From DASQZT01 sp035638575 (lineage in GTDB: Bacteria; Acidobacteriota; Terriglobia; Bryobacterales; Bryobacteraceae): 64,000 nt of DNA. Where the stretch lies: positions 1-64,000 of the forward strand of contig DASQZT010000231.1 of the NCBI GenBank assembly GCA_035638575.1, read 5' to 3'. Positions 50,094 through 59,153 of the stretch are shown here, piece by piece. The stretch's first letter is position 1. Each line of letters opens with the position of its first letter. The notes beneath the pieces were generated by a model. The model was not told the DNA's origin and made no database searches. It saw only the letters and a program-made list of their open reading frames with translations. The position numbers were made by a program, and so were the translations under genes.

Positions 50094-51755
50094 ATGCGTT
50101 TCTTCTTGCTCGCGGCGATGCTCGCCGCCGTCGCGGAGACCCCGACAGTCCGCTTCATCGACATCGCCGCCGAATCGGGCCTCACCGTTCCCAACACTTT
50201 CGGCGGCAAGGACAAGAAAGATTCCATCCTCGAGAGCACGGGCAACGGCGCGGCGATCTTCGATTTCGATGGCGATGGCGCCAACGACATCTTCATCGCC
50301 AACGGACCGCCGTCGCGTTCGGAGTTGTACAAGAACGACGGCGCCGGGCACTTCACCGAGGTCGGCCGGCAGGCGGGTCTGACGCGCACCGGTTGGGCGC
50401 AGGCGGCCTGCGTGGGCGATATCGACAACGATGGCCATCCCGATCTTTTCGTAACCTATTACGGCCACAACAGCCTTTACCGGAATCTCGGAAACGGCAA
50501 ATTCCAGGACATCACCGAGCGTGCCGGCCTGCCGGTAAGCGGCACGCGCTGGGGATCCGGCTGCGCTTTTATCGACTACGACCGCGACGGACTGCTCGAC
50601 ATCTTCGTGGCCAATTACGTGGATCTCGATCTGGCGAACGCTCCCAAACCCGGCAGCAGCAAGAATTGCGAATGGAAGGGACTGGCGGTGTGGTGCGGGC
50701 CGCACGGCCTACCGCCGGCGCACCCTGCGCTCTATCACAACAACGGAGACGGGACGTTCACCGACGTTTCCGAGAAGGCTGGCATTCTCGCGCCCGGCGG
50801 ACGATACGGCCTGGGCGTGGTCACGGCGGATTTCGATAACGATGGCTGGCCCGATATCTATGTCGCCTGCGACCAGACCCCAGGCCTGCTCTATCGCAAT
50901 CGGCACGACGGGACCTTCGAGGAGCGCGGCGATGCGGCGGGCGTCGCGTATAATGCCGATGGCCAGTTGCAGGCCGGCATGGGTATCGCGGTGGCGGATT
51001 ACGACGGCAACGGCTTTCTGGATATCGCCAAGACCAATTTCTCGGGAGACCGGCCTTCGCTTTACAAGAACGAGGACGGCAATTTCCTGGAAGACGTCTC
51101 CGAAATGGCCGGCCTCGGGCGCAATCATCTTCTGGGCTGGGGCGTTGCGTTTCTCGATGTGGACGAAGACGGGTGGCCCGACCTGGTGATGGCGAATGGG
51201 CACGTCTATCCGGAGATCGAGCGGTCGCCCATCGGCGAAACATATCGCCAGAAGACGCTCCTTTACCGGAATCTCGGCAACGGGCGGTTCGCCGATATTA
51301 CCGAATCGGCGGGACCGGGATTCGCGCCGCGCAGGCCGTCGCGCGGGCTTGCCATCGGCGATCTGGACGGCGACGGCAGGCCGGAGATCGTTATCGTGAA
51401 CATGAACGATAAGCCCACGCTGCTCAAGAACGTCGGGCTGCGGCAGAATGCGATTGCCATTACGCTGACGGGGACACGGTCGAATCGGAGCGCGATCGGC
51501 GCGCGGTGCACGGTGGAAGCGGGTGGCCGCAGGCAGATTGCGGAAGTGGTGAGCGGCGGCAGCTACTTTTCGCAGAATTCGTTCACGCTATATTTCGGGC
51601 TTGGCAAATCGGAGAAGGCGGATCGGATCGTGGTGCGCTGGCCGGCGGGCGAGACGCAGGCGTGGACCGGTGTGTCCGCCAATCGCACTATCAGTTTGAC
51701 CGAAGGCAGCGAGACGGTCGCAAGCCGTGCCTGGGTGAAGCGTTCAGTGCAATAG
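50094..51755 (+). CDS. CRTAC1-type FG-GAP/ASPIC-UnbV protein 2
   Basis: 553 aa. Signal RFFLLAAMLAAVAETP. FG-GAP calcium loops: DFDGDGANDIFIANG, DIDNDGHPDLFVTYYG, DYDRDGLLDIFVANY, DFDNDGWPDIYVACD, DYDGNGFLDIAKTN, DVDEDGWPDLVMANG. ASPIC/UnbV domain: IGARCTVEAGGRRQIAEVVSGGSYFSQNSFTLYFGLG and IVVRWPAGETQ. It has the same architecture as the protein at 34588, with shared motif order (YGHNSLYRN and YWGQNHLYRN). Two nt separate it from the cytochrome gene, so they form a bicistronic unit. Confidence 0.92.
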   Translation: MRFFLLAAMLAAVAETPTVRFIDIAAESGLTVPNTFGGKDKKDSILESTGNGAAIFDFDGDGANDIFIANGPPSRSELYKNDGAGHFTEVGRQAGLTRTGWAQAACVGDIDNDGHPDLFVTYYGHNSLYRNLGNGKFQDITERAGLPVSGTRWGSGCAFIDYDRDGLLDIFVANYVDLDLANAPKPGSSKNCEWKGLAVWCGPHGLPPAHPALYHNNGDGTFTDVSEKAGILAPGGRYGLGVVTADFDNDGWPDIYVACDQTPGLLYRNRHDGTFEERGDAAGVAYNADGQLQAGMGIAVADYDGNGFLDIAKTNFSGDRPSLYKNEDGNFLEDVSEMAGLGRNHLLGWGVAFLDVDEDGWPDLVMANGHVYPEIERSPIGETYRQKTLLYRNLGNGRFADITESAGPGFAPRRPSRGLAIGDLDGDGRPEIVIVNMNDKPTLLKNVGLRQNAIAITLTGTRSNRSAIGARCTVEAGGRRQIAEVVSGGSYFSQNSFTLYFGLGKSEKADRIVVRWPAGETQAWTGVSANRTISLTEGSETVASRAWVKRSVQ

Positions 51756-51767
51756 ATTCACGCCGCG

Positions 51768-52769
51768 TCATCGAATGGCTTCCTGAGCCTTGATCAGCTC
51801 CGCGTGTTTTTCCCGTTCGGCCTGGGCGGCCTGGTGCTTGCCGATGCGGTCGTAATCGCGCGCCAGGCGGTAGTGCGCGGCTGGATCCGACGGAGCAAGC
51901 TCCGCCGCCCGCTCGAATTCCGCAGCCGCGCCGTCGAAGCGCTGCAACCGGTCCAGCACCGTCCCCATTTCAAAGTGCGCCGATGCGTCGCCGGCATTCA
52001 TGGCGATCGATTTCTGAAGCAGGCGCATCGCCGTCTCCGGCGAGAGCGACTGCGCATCCAGGGCTTTGGCGTGCAGCAGATACCCCGCGGCACTGGCGGG
52101 ATGCGCCGATTCGTACTCGGCGAACCGCTCGGTCACCCGCGGCAAGCGGCTGGGAATCTGATCCAGAATCCTGCCGAGGAAGGTGTAAGGCTGTTCCGTT
52201 TCCGGCGCAATTTCGATGGTGCGCAGGAAGGCGTCCGCGGCATCGTCGAATCGTCGCAGCCCGTAACAGGCCACCCCCATCGCGAGTTCGAGTTGGGCGC
52301 TGTTCGGCAGCCGCGCCGCGGCTTCCTCGAGAATGACGGCGGCTTCCGCGAACTTCTGCTGGTCGAGCAGCGGCCGGGCAGCTTCGAAATAAAGCCCTGC
52401 GGCGCGTTCGCGAGCATCGCCGCTTTCCGGAGCCTTCGCGGAATACTTCACCGCCGCCTGCGCGGCCTTCAGGGTTTGATTGGTTTCCGAATAGTAAATT
52501 GCCAGTCCCTGGAGTACAGCGGCGTCCTCGGGGGCGAATGACGCCGCTTTGCCCGCGGCATCCTCGGCCTCGGCATCCTTGTGCAGTCTCCAGTATGTCT
52601 GGGAGAGCGCGACCCAGACGCGGCCATCGCGCGGCGCCAGCCTGCTCGCCGTTTCCAGATTGGTTCGCGCCGACGCGAGATCGCCGCGCTGGAGAGCTGT
52701 CAGGCCGGCTCGAAACAAATCGTCGGACGAGGCGGAAGCCGCGAGCAGCAATAGCAGGGCGGGAAGCAC
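51768..52769 (-). CDS. TPR-repeat exported protein
   Basis: 333 aa from a GTG that overlaps the preceding stop (TAGTG). Signal LPALLLLLAASASS. TPR repeats run throughout: LFRAGLTALQRGDLASARTNLETASRLAPRDGR, RRFDDAADAFLRTIEIAPETEQPY, and RFDGAAAEFERAAELAPSDPAAHYRLARDYDRIG. It shares arrangement with the TPR protein at 36219. Probably a periplasmic scaffold or assembly factor for the neighbouring CRTAC1/cytochrome products, with which it converges (12-nt gap). Confidence 0.86.
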   Translation of the reverse strand: MLPALLLLLAASASSDDLFRAGLTALQRGDLASARTNLETASRLAPRDGRVWVALSQTYWRLHKDAEAEDAAGKAASFAPEDAAVLQGLAIYYSETNQTLKAAQAAVKYSAKAPESGDARERAAGLYFEAARPLLDQQKFAEAAVILEEAAARLPNSAQLELAMGVACYGLRRFDDAADAFLRTIEIAPETEQPYTFLGRILDQIPSRLPRVTERFAEYESAHPASAAGYLLHAKALDAQSLSPETAMRLLQKSIAMNAGDASAHFEMGTVLDRLQRFDGAAAEFERAAELAPSDPAAHYRLARDYDRIGKHQAAQAEREKHAELIKAQEAIR

Positions 52770-53980
52770 TACTTTGTCGCACCCATCAGCTTCTCCATTT
52801 GTCCAAGCTGATCCTTCACCTGCGCCAGGTCCGGCGCATTTGGCGCGAGTTTCATAAATGCCGTCAACTCCGCGGCCGCACCTGCGTAGTCCTGCTTCTT
52901 GGCAAGCACCAGTCCCAGCAGATAGCCGGAGCGCGGGTTGGCGTGGCCCGGATCCAGTTTCACAGCCGCACGCGCGCTTTTCTCCGCCGCGTCGTATTTC
53001 CCCAGGTTGTAGTTGGCGACGCCGTCGGCGTACCAGGCCTGCGGAAAGTCTACCGGATCCAGTTCGACAGCGCGATCCAGGTAGTTACCGGACTCCTCCC
53101 ATTTCGCGTCCCTCGCGGCGAGGAGACCGAGTTCCACGTACGGCGCGACCAGCGCCGGATCGGATTCCATTGCGGCCATCAGAGCGGCGCGCGCCGGTTC
53201 GATGGATTGCCGATCGAGGCGCAGTTTACCCAGGTTCACCCACGCGTCGGCGTACTTGGGATAGACCGCGACCGCCTTCTCGAAATCCTTCGCGGCATCG
53301 TCAGGCTTGTTTTTCAACAGAGACTGCAGGCCGTGCTCGTAGGCTTTCCTCGCCTCTTTGGGAGCCAACATCGATGTGACGCTGATGGACGATCCTGCGA
53401 CACCAGCGATGCGGCGGATGACGATCATGCCGACATCCGGATTATCGCCAGTCCGGCGATTGAACAGGTTGATCTTGTCGGACGTAAACCCCGCCACGTT
53501 CGCCCGCAATTCGCAGTTCATCATGCGGCTCCCGAATGGATCGGTAGCCAGGGCGTTCGCGCCGCCGGCGGATTGAGAACTGCCGAATCCGGTGAAGCTG
53601 GAAGTGCGGCCAGAGCCGGCGTCGGAAGCATCGGTGACGATCGTATTGCGGTCGCCCCATTGGAAATTGAAGCGCCCCTTGGAATCGGTGTAGGCAACGG
53701 TCTTGGACATCCCGCCGCAGACTCTCTGGATCGTGATATTTTGCGGGAGCGCCGCGCCGTCCTCGATGACGACTTTGCCGGAAATATAGATGGGCCGGGA
53801 AGTATCGGCACCCCTGGCCCCGCCCCCGGAGCCCAGGCCGGGGTTTGCCTGAACGCTGGTTTGTCCGCCGCTGCCGGTGGTCGGCGTCGTTCCGCCCATT
53901 CCCCCGGCGCCGCTGACCTGGGCCGTGAGATTGAGGGGTGCGATCGCCGCGAAGAGAAGAAACAGCACCCGACCCTTCAT
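52769..53980 (-). CDS. Exported carboxypeptidase-regulatory-like / TPR protein
   Basis: 403 aa. Signal GRVLFLLFAAIAPLNLTAQ, then a Gly/Thr-rich linker to about residue 65. Residues about 66-190 look like a beta-sandwich of CarboxypepD_reg type (ISGKVVIEDGAALPQNITIQRVCGG, YTDSKGRFNFQWGD), and the C-terminal half is TPR (ARKAYEHGLQSLLKNKPDDAAKDFEKAVAVYPKYADAWVNLG). GGGAGG precedes the ATG by 9 nt. The stop overlaps the next gene's GTG, so the two form a coupled pair. The combination suggests an envelope protein that binds another exported partner. Confidence 0.82.
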   Translation of the reverse strand: MKGRVLFLLFAAIAPLNLTAQVSGAGGMGGTTPTTGSGGQTSVQANPGLGSGGGARGADTSRPIYISGKVVIEDGAALPQNITIQRVCGGMSKTVAYTDSKGRFNFQWGDRNTIVTDASDAGSGRTSSFTGFGSSQSAGGANALATDPFGSRMMNCELRANVAGFTSDKINLFNRRTGDNPDVGMIVIRRIAGVAGSSISVTSMLAPKEARKAYEHGLQSLLKNKPDDAAKDFEKAVAVYPKYADAWVNLGKLRLDRQSIEPARAALMAAMESDPALVAPYVELGLLAARDAKWEESGNYLDRAVELDPVDFPQAWYADGVANYNLGKYDAAEKSARAAVKLDPGHANPRSGYLLGLVLAKKQDYAGAAAELTAFMKLAPNAPDLAQVKDQLGQMEKLMGATK

Positions 53981-54464
53981 GTTCGTATCCTCCCGCTGAG
54001 TGACCTTGCCCCAATTATGTCATGCCTCTCCCCTGCTGTTCAATTCACCAGCCAGATTGCCCGGATGCCACCGAACTGGCGGCCCAGGCTGGGCGATGCC
54101 GGAGGGCCGTTCGCGGGCAGCATGGTATTGAACGGAAGCGCGGGGACGATCCAGAACAGCCAGTGCAGCATCAGCGGCACGGGCTCTTGGCGGCGATGAA
54201 CGGCAACACGACGCTGACGTTGATTTGTCACCTTCAAGGCCGGCCTGTCCGGCAATCGTGTCATCTCGGTGGCGGGCCGCGACGGCTAGGGTGGCAACAA
54301 CAGGGACGGGCAAGCCATGGGGACATCGACCGTGCTGTGATGCGGTGCGGCGCTCGGCTGCGCGAACCGCTATACTATCTCTCGGTCGCGTCGAGCGTTT
54401 CTGCCGCCGATCACCGGCTGCGCCGCGCCGGAACGGGCGGAGTCCTTAGCCGAGGGAAGCTCTT
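53981..54464. other. Gene-free stretch of 484 nt
   Basis: Between the divergent TPR gene (53980) and the SMP-30 gene (54465) I find no credible gene. Minus-strand reading frames around 54020-54313 are low quality and lack start signals. Segments such as FNTMLPANGPPASPSLGRQFGG could be remnants of a lost gene. A TATACT hexamer near 54369 might be a -10 box for the SMP-30 gene, but no -35 fits. Confidence 0.5.
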
Positions 54465-55475
54465 ATGAAGATACTGGTTGTTCTCGTGTTTGCCGTACTG
54501 ATGGCCGGCTGCTCCAGCGCGCCGGCGCCCCAGCCGGCGGAAACGCACGGTGTGGGGAATATCGTTCGCCTGGATCCCGCGTTCGACGCCCTGGTGCCCC
54601 GCGACGCGCAGATCGAAAAGGTCGCCGGCGGATTCCAGTTCACCGAAGGACCGCTGTGGCGGCCGGACGGCCACCTGTGGTTCAGTGACGTGACGGGCAA
54701 CGTGCTCCGCTCGGTTACGCCCGCAGGCCAGGTCGATGTCCTGATTCCGAATGCGGGCGGCGAGACCAGCGCGCCTCCGGGCTCGTTCATCGGCCCCAAC
54801 GGATCGGTGGCCGACAAAGACGGTTACGTGCTCCTGTGCCAGCACACCAACCGCCGGATCGTGCGGGTTTCCAAGGACCTGAAGATGACTCCGTACCTCG
54901 AGAAGTTCGAGGGCAAACGGTTCAACAGCCCCAACGATCTGGTGTACAAGTCGGACGGCTCGCTGTACTTCACCGACCCGCCGTATGGCCTGCTGAAGCA
55001 GGATGACGACCCCGCGAAGGAGCTGAAGTTCAACGGCGTTTTCCTGTATGCCGGCGGCAAACTGCGCGCCGTTATCCAGGACCTGACACGGCCGAACGGC
55101 ATTGCCCTCTCGCCCGACGAGAAGACGCTTTACATCGCCAATTCCGACGAGAAGCGCAAGGTCTGGATGCGATACGACGTCGCGCCGGACGGCACGGTGT
55201 CGAACGGAAAGGTCTTCTTCGACGTGACCGCCGAGAAGGAAGACGGCCTGCCCGACGGCATGAAGGTCGATGCGCAAGGCAACGTCTACGGCTCCGGACC
55301 GGGCGGCGTCTGGGTGTTCGCGCCGGATGGCAAGCACCTCGGGACCATCAAGCCCGGGGAGACGCCGGCCAACTGCAACTGGGGCGACGACGGGAAGACG
55401 CTCTACATCACGGCCCGCACCAGCGTCTACCGGATCAAACTCGCGGTGGCGGGCGAAAAGGCGCTCTACCAATGA
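54465..55475 (+). CDS. SMP-30/gluconolactonase-family lipoprotein
   Basis: 336 aa. The lipobox LMAGCSS gives a lipoprotein signal. The six-bladed propeller of SMP-30 is visible: GGFQFTEGPLWRPDGHLWFSD (metal Glu), FNSPNDLVYKSDGSLYFTDPPYG (Asn/Asp ligands), TRPNGIALSPDEKTLYIANS, and EDGLPDGMKVDAQGNVYGSGPGGVWVF (Asp). Family members hydrolyse aldonolactones such as gluconolactone. Export or lipid anchoring suggests periplasmic lactone opening upstream of the acid-sugar enzymes. The next gene begins 17 nt downstream. Confidence 0.9.
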   Translation: MKILVVLVFAVLMAGCSSAPAPQPAETHGVGNIVRLDPAFDALVPRDAQIEKVAGGFQFTEGPLWRPDGHLWFSDVTGNVLRSVTPAGQVDVLIPNAGGETSAPPGSFIGPNGSVADKDGYVLLCQHTNRRIVRVSKDLKMTPYLEKFEGKRFNSPNDLVYKSDGSLYFTDPPYGLLKQDDDPAKELKFNGVFLYAGGKLRAVIQDLTRPNGIALSPDEKTLYIANSDEKRKVWMRYDVAPDGTVSNGKVFFDVTAEKEDGLPDGMKVDAQGNVYGSGPGGVWVFAPDGKHLGTIKPGETPANCNWGDDGKTLYITARTSVYRIKLAVAGEKALYQ

Positions 55476-55492
55476 CGCGGCAAGGAGGAGTC

Positions 55493-55885
55493 ATGCAACG
55501 GCGTTCGTACTTAAAAGCCATGTTGGCCGCCGGGGCCGGATTGGGCGCGGCCAGCGGCCAGGGCGCGCAGAAACCCATCGTTCTTCACGTGGATCTGTCC
55601 GTGGATCCGGCCAAGGAGCAGGAGATGCTGCGCAACTTCCACAACGTCTTCCTGCCGGAAGCCGTGAAGCACGAAGGCTACGTCGATGTGAAGATGTGCA
55701 AGCTCCGGTCGGCGCTCCAGGGGACCGCGCCCGCCGGTGTCAACTACCGCTTCCAGTTGACCTACCGGAGCGAAGAGCTGCGGCAGAAATGGGTGGCGTC
55801 GCCGGAGCACCAGAAGGTGTGGCCGACGATCGAGAACACGCTGAAATCGAAGAGCTACACGGTGCTGCTTTTCGACTCGGCGTAA
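55493..55885 (+). CDS. Small exported ABM-like (dimeric alpha+beta barrel) protein
   Basis: 130 aa from ATG at 55493, chosen for the strong AAGGAGG upstream; an ATG overlapping the previous stop at 55472 is the alternative. Signal MQRRSYLKAMLAAGAGLGAASGQ is twin-arginine-like. The body alternates strand and helix (IVLHVDLSVDPAKEQEMLRNFHNVFLPEAV, YVDVKMCKLRSAL, YRFQLTYRSEELRQKWVASPEHQKVWPTIE), as in antibiotic-biosynthesis-monooxygenase or NIPSNAP-type folds. It is cotranscribed with the SMP-30 gene. Function unknown. Confidence 0.7.
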   Translation: MQRRSYLKAMLAAGAGLGAASGQGAQKPIVLHVDLSVDPAKEQEMLRNFHNVFLPEAVKHEGYVDVKMCKLRSALQGTAPAGVNYRFQLTYRSEELRQKWVASPEHQKVWPTIENTLKSKSYTVLLFDSA

Positions 55886-55898
55886 AGCACCCGGCGCC

Positions 55899-56709
55899 CT
55901 AAATCTCTTTCAGCAGCCACTGCATGGCGTGCTGCTGCACCTTCGCGTACTCGGGGACCCACAAAGCGTGAATCGTGTGGCCCGGCGCGGTGAACACGAC
56001 TCTTCCGCGGCCGGATTCGAGCGCCCATCCCGCAACCGATTTCGTTCCCAGGCTCTGATAGGTCAAGCCGTCGACGTTCTCCGCCTCGAGCAAAATGTTA
56101 CGGGCATCCTTGTCGTATTGGACGTAGTGCTGCTCGTCGTTGACCACGAATTCGCCGATGCCACGCGTGATCGGGTGGGCGGCGTTCACGACCCGCACTT
56201 TGAACGGCCGCAGCGGCGGGTGCCCGATGTAAGCGCCGCCCATCAGGTCCCGGTAGTCTTCGACGACAAAGACAAATGGCTGCTGTTGTGCATCGCATAG
56301 AAGCCTTTGCCCTCGTTGACGAAGTCCTTCAGCGCGGCTGCCTGTTCCTCGGTGAGCCAGTTCTTGGACTGGGGCGCCGGGAACTCGCCGCGGTTCTCGA
56401 GATTCTGTTCGTAGTCCGTGTACGCGTCCGGCCCGAGATATCCGCCCGGCCAGATCATCCCGTCGCGCAGGAGAGGAAGACCTGGTAGTCCTTCAGCACG
56501 CTCCGCGAAAGCCGTGTGCAGTCGATGGTGTAATCGATCGCGACCTTCAAGGGGTCGAAGACCTTGGCCAGCGCGACTTGTATGTAGTCCGCGTTGTGAT
56601 AGCGGTCGCCGATGAGGGCCGGCAGGCGGCGTGCCCCCGTTTGCTGGCTGCGTGCGGGGCCGAGGAGGGCCGCCGCAGCCGGGGCCAGGAGGAAACTGCG
56701 TCACAACAT
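55899..56709 (-). pseudogene. ThuA-like protein, inactivated by a nonsense codon and two frameshifts
   Basis: On the minus strand ATG TTG TGA CGC starts at 56709: codon 3 is a stop that a single CGA-to-TGA change would create. Beyond it the same frame reads RSFLLAPAAAALLGPARSQ (a signal) and LPALIGDRYHNADYIQVALAKVFDPLKVAIDYTID. The frame shifts near 56475 to RDGMIWPGGYLGPDAY, then LKDFVNEGKGFYAMHNSSHLSLSSK, and shifts again near 56265 to YRDLMGGAYIGHPPL, then RPFKVRVVNAAHPITRGIGEF and VVFTAPGHTIHALW, ending at 55899. The parts make one ThuA (trehalose-utilisation, class-I GATase-like) domain. Both shifts go the same way, consistent with one lost base each. Confidence 0.85.
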
Positions 56710-56758
56710 GCATTCCCAATGTAGCGCCTCTGGCGGCCAACCGCTAAGCTTGAAGGAA

Positions 56759-58333
56759 ATGATTCGGCGACTTCAGCTCGGCGGTATCGTGTGCGCGCTC
56801 TCCCTGAACGCGGCTGTGTTCGACGTAAAAACCTTCGGCGCCAGGGGCGACGGCAAGACGCTCGACCGCGATGCCATCAACAAGGCCATCGAGGCGGCCT
56901 CCGCGGCGGGCGGCGGCACGGTCGTCATCCCGGCGGGAACCTATCTGTCCGGCTCCATCCGGCTGCGCAGCAACATCACGCTGCAGTTCGACCCCGGCGC
57001 CACGCTCGAGGCGGCTTCCGATGCCGCGGCCTACGACGCGGCGGAGCCCAACCAGTGGACCCAGTTCCAGGATTCCGGGCACAGCCACTGGCACAACAGC
57101 CTGATCTGGGGCGACGGCGTGGAGAATGTTTCCATCGTCGGGCCCGGCCTGATCTCCGGCAAGGGGATGACCCGCGGCGGAGGGCCCCAAGGGGCCGGCG
57201 CTGACAAAACCGTCGCTCTAAAACTGTGCCGCAACGTGACGCTGCGCGACTTTTCCATTTCGCTCGGCGGACACTTCGGCGTCCTGGCCACCGGTGTCGA
57301 TAACCTCACTATCGACAACCTGAAGATCGACACCAACCGCGACGGCATCGATATCGACTCCTGCCGCAACGTGCGGGTCTCCAACACCAGCGTCAATGCG
57401 CCGAACGACGACGCCATCGTGTTGAAAACCAGCTTTGCCCTCGGCTCCCTACGGCCCACCGAGCACGTCACCATCACAAACTGCCTGGTGAGCGGCTACG
57501 ACATCGGCAGCCTGCTGGACGCCACGTACAAACGGACGCTGGCGCGGGCGCCCGATCGCGACGGACCCACCGGCCGCGTCAAGATCGGCACCGAATCCAG
57601 CGGGGACTTTCGGAACATCACGGTCTCCAACGTGGTCTTCGACCGTTCCCGCGGACTGGCGCTGGAGAGCGTCGACGGCGCCCGCATCGAAGATGTGGCG
57701 GTCTCGAACATCACCATGCGCGACGTTTCCAACGCTCCCATCTTCATCCGGCTGGGCAGCCGCATGCGGGCGCCGGAAGGCACTCCGATCGGCGCCATCC
57801 GGCGCGTCACCATCAGCAACGTGGTGGCCTCCGGCGCGGACCCGCGTTACGCGTCGATCATCAGCGGGATTCCCGGGCACGACGTGGAGGACGTGGCGCT
57901 GTCCAACATCCGCCTGCTGTATCGCGGCGGGCTCACGCTCGACCAGGTGGCGAAGCAGCCGGCCGACCTGGTGAACTCGTTCTTCTTCCGGTCGTCGGGA
58001 GGTGTCCCGCCTCGCGAGCCGTTCGACACACCCGAGCGGGAGAAGGAATATCCCGAGCCCTCCATGTTCGGCATCGTGCCGGCCTACGGCCTGTTACTGC
58101 GCCACGCCCGGGGCATCGAGCTGAGCGGCATCCAGGTGGGATTCATCGAGGAGGACCGCCGCCCCGCGTTCGTTCTCGACGAAGTGAAGGACGTTGCGTT
58201 CGACCGCGTGAATGCGCAGAAGGTTCCCGGCGTGCCGTCCTTCGTGATGAAGAACGTGGAAAACGTCGATGTGCACCGCTCGTCGCACATTTCCGACACG
58301 CACGTGGATCGCGCCGAACGCAAGGAGATGTAG
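56759..58333 (+). CDS. GH28 polygalacturonase-like exported glycosidase
   Basis: 524 aa from ATG at 56759. The short hydrophobic start (LQLGGIVCALSLNAAV) is a likely signal. FDVKTFGARGDGKTLDRDAINKAIEAA is the classic pectate-lyase-superfamily N-terminus of GH28. Catalytic motifs: NRDGIDIDSC (D195/D198), APNDDAIVLKT (D217/D218) and GRVKIGTESSG (R273, K275). The GHG histidine motif expected after the DD pair is not seen (the region reads SGYDIGSLLD), a variation found in divergent bacterial members. Parallel beta-helix repeats run to the end. It acts on galacturonans or related acidic glycans. It ends 2 nt from the convergent esterase gene. Confidence 0.88.
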   Translation: MIRRLQLGGIVCALSLNAAVFDVKTFGARGDGKTLDRDAINKAIEAASAAGGGTVVIPAGTYLSGSIRLRSNITLQFDPGATLEAASDAAAYDAAEPNQWTQFQDSGHSHWHNSLIWGDGVENVSIVGPGLISGKGMTRGGGPQGAGADKTVALKLCRNVTLRDFSISLGGHFGVLATGVDNLTIDNLKIDTNRDGIDIDSCRNVRVSNTSVNAPNDDAIVLKTSFALGSLRPTEHVTITNCLVSGYDIGSLLDATYKRTLARAPDRDGPTGRVKIGTESSGDFRNITVSNVVFDRSRGLALESVDGARIEDVAVSNITMRDVSNAPIFIRLGSRMRAPEGTPIGAIRRVTISNVVASGADPRYASIISGIPGHDVEDVALSNIRLLYRGGLTLDQVAKQPADLVNSFFFRSSGGVPPREPFDTPEREKEYPEPSMFGIVPAYGLLLRHARGIELSGIQVGFIEEDRRPAFVLDEVKDVAFDRVNAQKVPGVPSFVMKNVENVDVHRSSHISDTHVDRAERKEM

Positions 58334-58335
58334 CG

Positions 58336-59058
58336 CTACTGCTTCAGCGCCGCGGCGATGGCCTGTTCGGCGAGCGGGCCCATCGCCGCGTACCCGGCGT
58401 CGTTGGGATGCAGGCAGTCCCACGTGTACTCCTGGCGAAGGACGCCCTTGTCGTCGAGCATGGCGGACCAGTAATCCAGGTAGATGGTTCTCTCGCGGGC
58501 CGCGTAGGTCTTCATCCAGGTGTTCAACTCCGCGAGCTTTTCCATGGGCCGCTTGTCGGTCTGCGGCTGGATGGAATCGCATACCGGCGTGAGCGAGGAA
58601 AGCACCACGCGGATGCCATTGGCCCGCGCCAGGTCCACCATCGACATGATGTTGTTGCGAGTCGCATCCGGAGGCACCGGCCCGAGGCTGCCGCCGATGT
58701 CGTTCGTTCCGCCGAGAATGACTACCACCTTGGGCTTCAGCGCGATCACGTCCTGCCGGAACCGCAGGAGCATTTGCGGGGTAATCTGGCCGCTGATTCC
58801 GCGATTGATATACGGCTTGCCGGGGAAGAACTTGCCGTAACGCCGGCCCCAGAAGTCGGTGATCGAATCGCCCATGAACACCACCCGTTCTTCGTCCGGC
58901 TTGGGCGCCGGAACGCTGGCATTCTCCGCCGCGTAGCGTCCTAACGCCGCGGTGTCGCTGGGCGGGCGGCGCACCGGAGCCGGGCTTGGCGGCGGCGCCG
59001 GTGGTGTTGTCTGCGCTTGGCTGGCGGCCACAAAAGCGAAGATCAGCAGGATTCGCAT
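58336..59058 (-). CDS. SGNH/GDSL-family exported hydrolase
   Basis: 240 aa. Signal MRILLIFAFVAASQAQ, then a Pro-rich linker. SGNH blocks: VVFMGDSITDFWGRRY (Ser), NRGISGQITPQML (Gly), VVVILGGTNDIGG (Asn) and DCLHPNDAGYAAM (Asp, His). This is the carbohydrate- or phospholipid-esterase type of GDSL hydrolase. Next to a polygalacturonase and an agarase-like enzyme, removal of acetyl groups from polysaccharide is a reasonable inference. Confidence 0.92.
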   Translation of the reverse strand: MRILLIFAFVAASQAQTTPPAPPPSPAPVRRPPSDTAALGRYAAENASVPAPKPDEERVVFMGDSITDFWGRRYGKFFPGKPYINRGISGQITPQMLLRFRQDVIALKPKVVVILGGTNDIGGSLGPVPPDATRNNIMSMVDLARANGIRVVLSSLTPVCDSIQPQTDKRPMEKLAELNTWMKTYAARERTIYLDYWSAMLDDKGVLRQEYTWDCLHPNDAGYAAMGPLAEQAIAAALKQ

Positions 59059-59153
59059 AGGTCGATTCTAACCCGGCGGCGGTTCACTTGAGGGGTGGCA
59101 GAAGCCTCGCGAGACGTAGCTTACGCTCGAGCTTTTCGTTACGCTGGGAGAGC

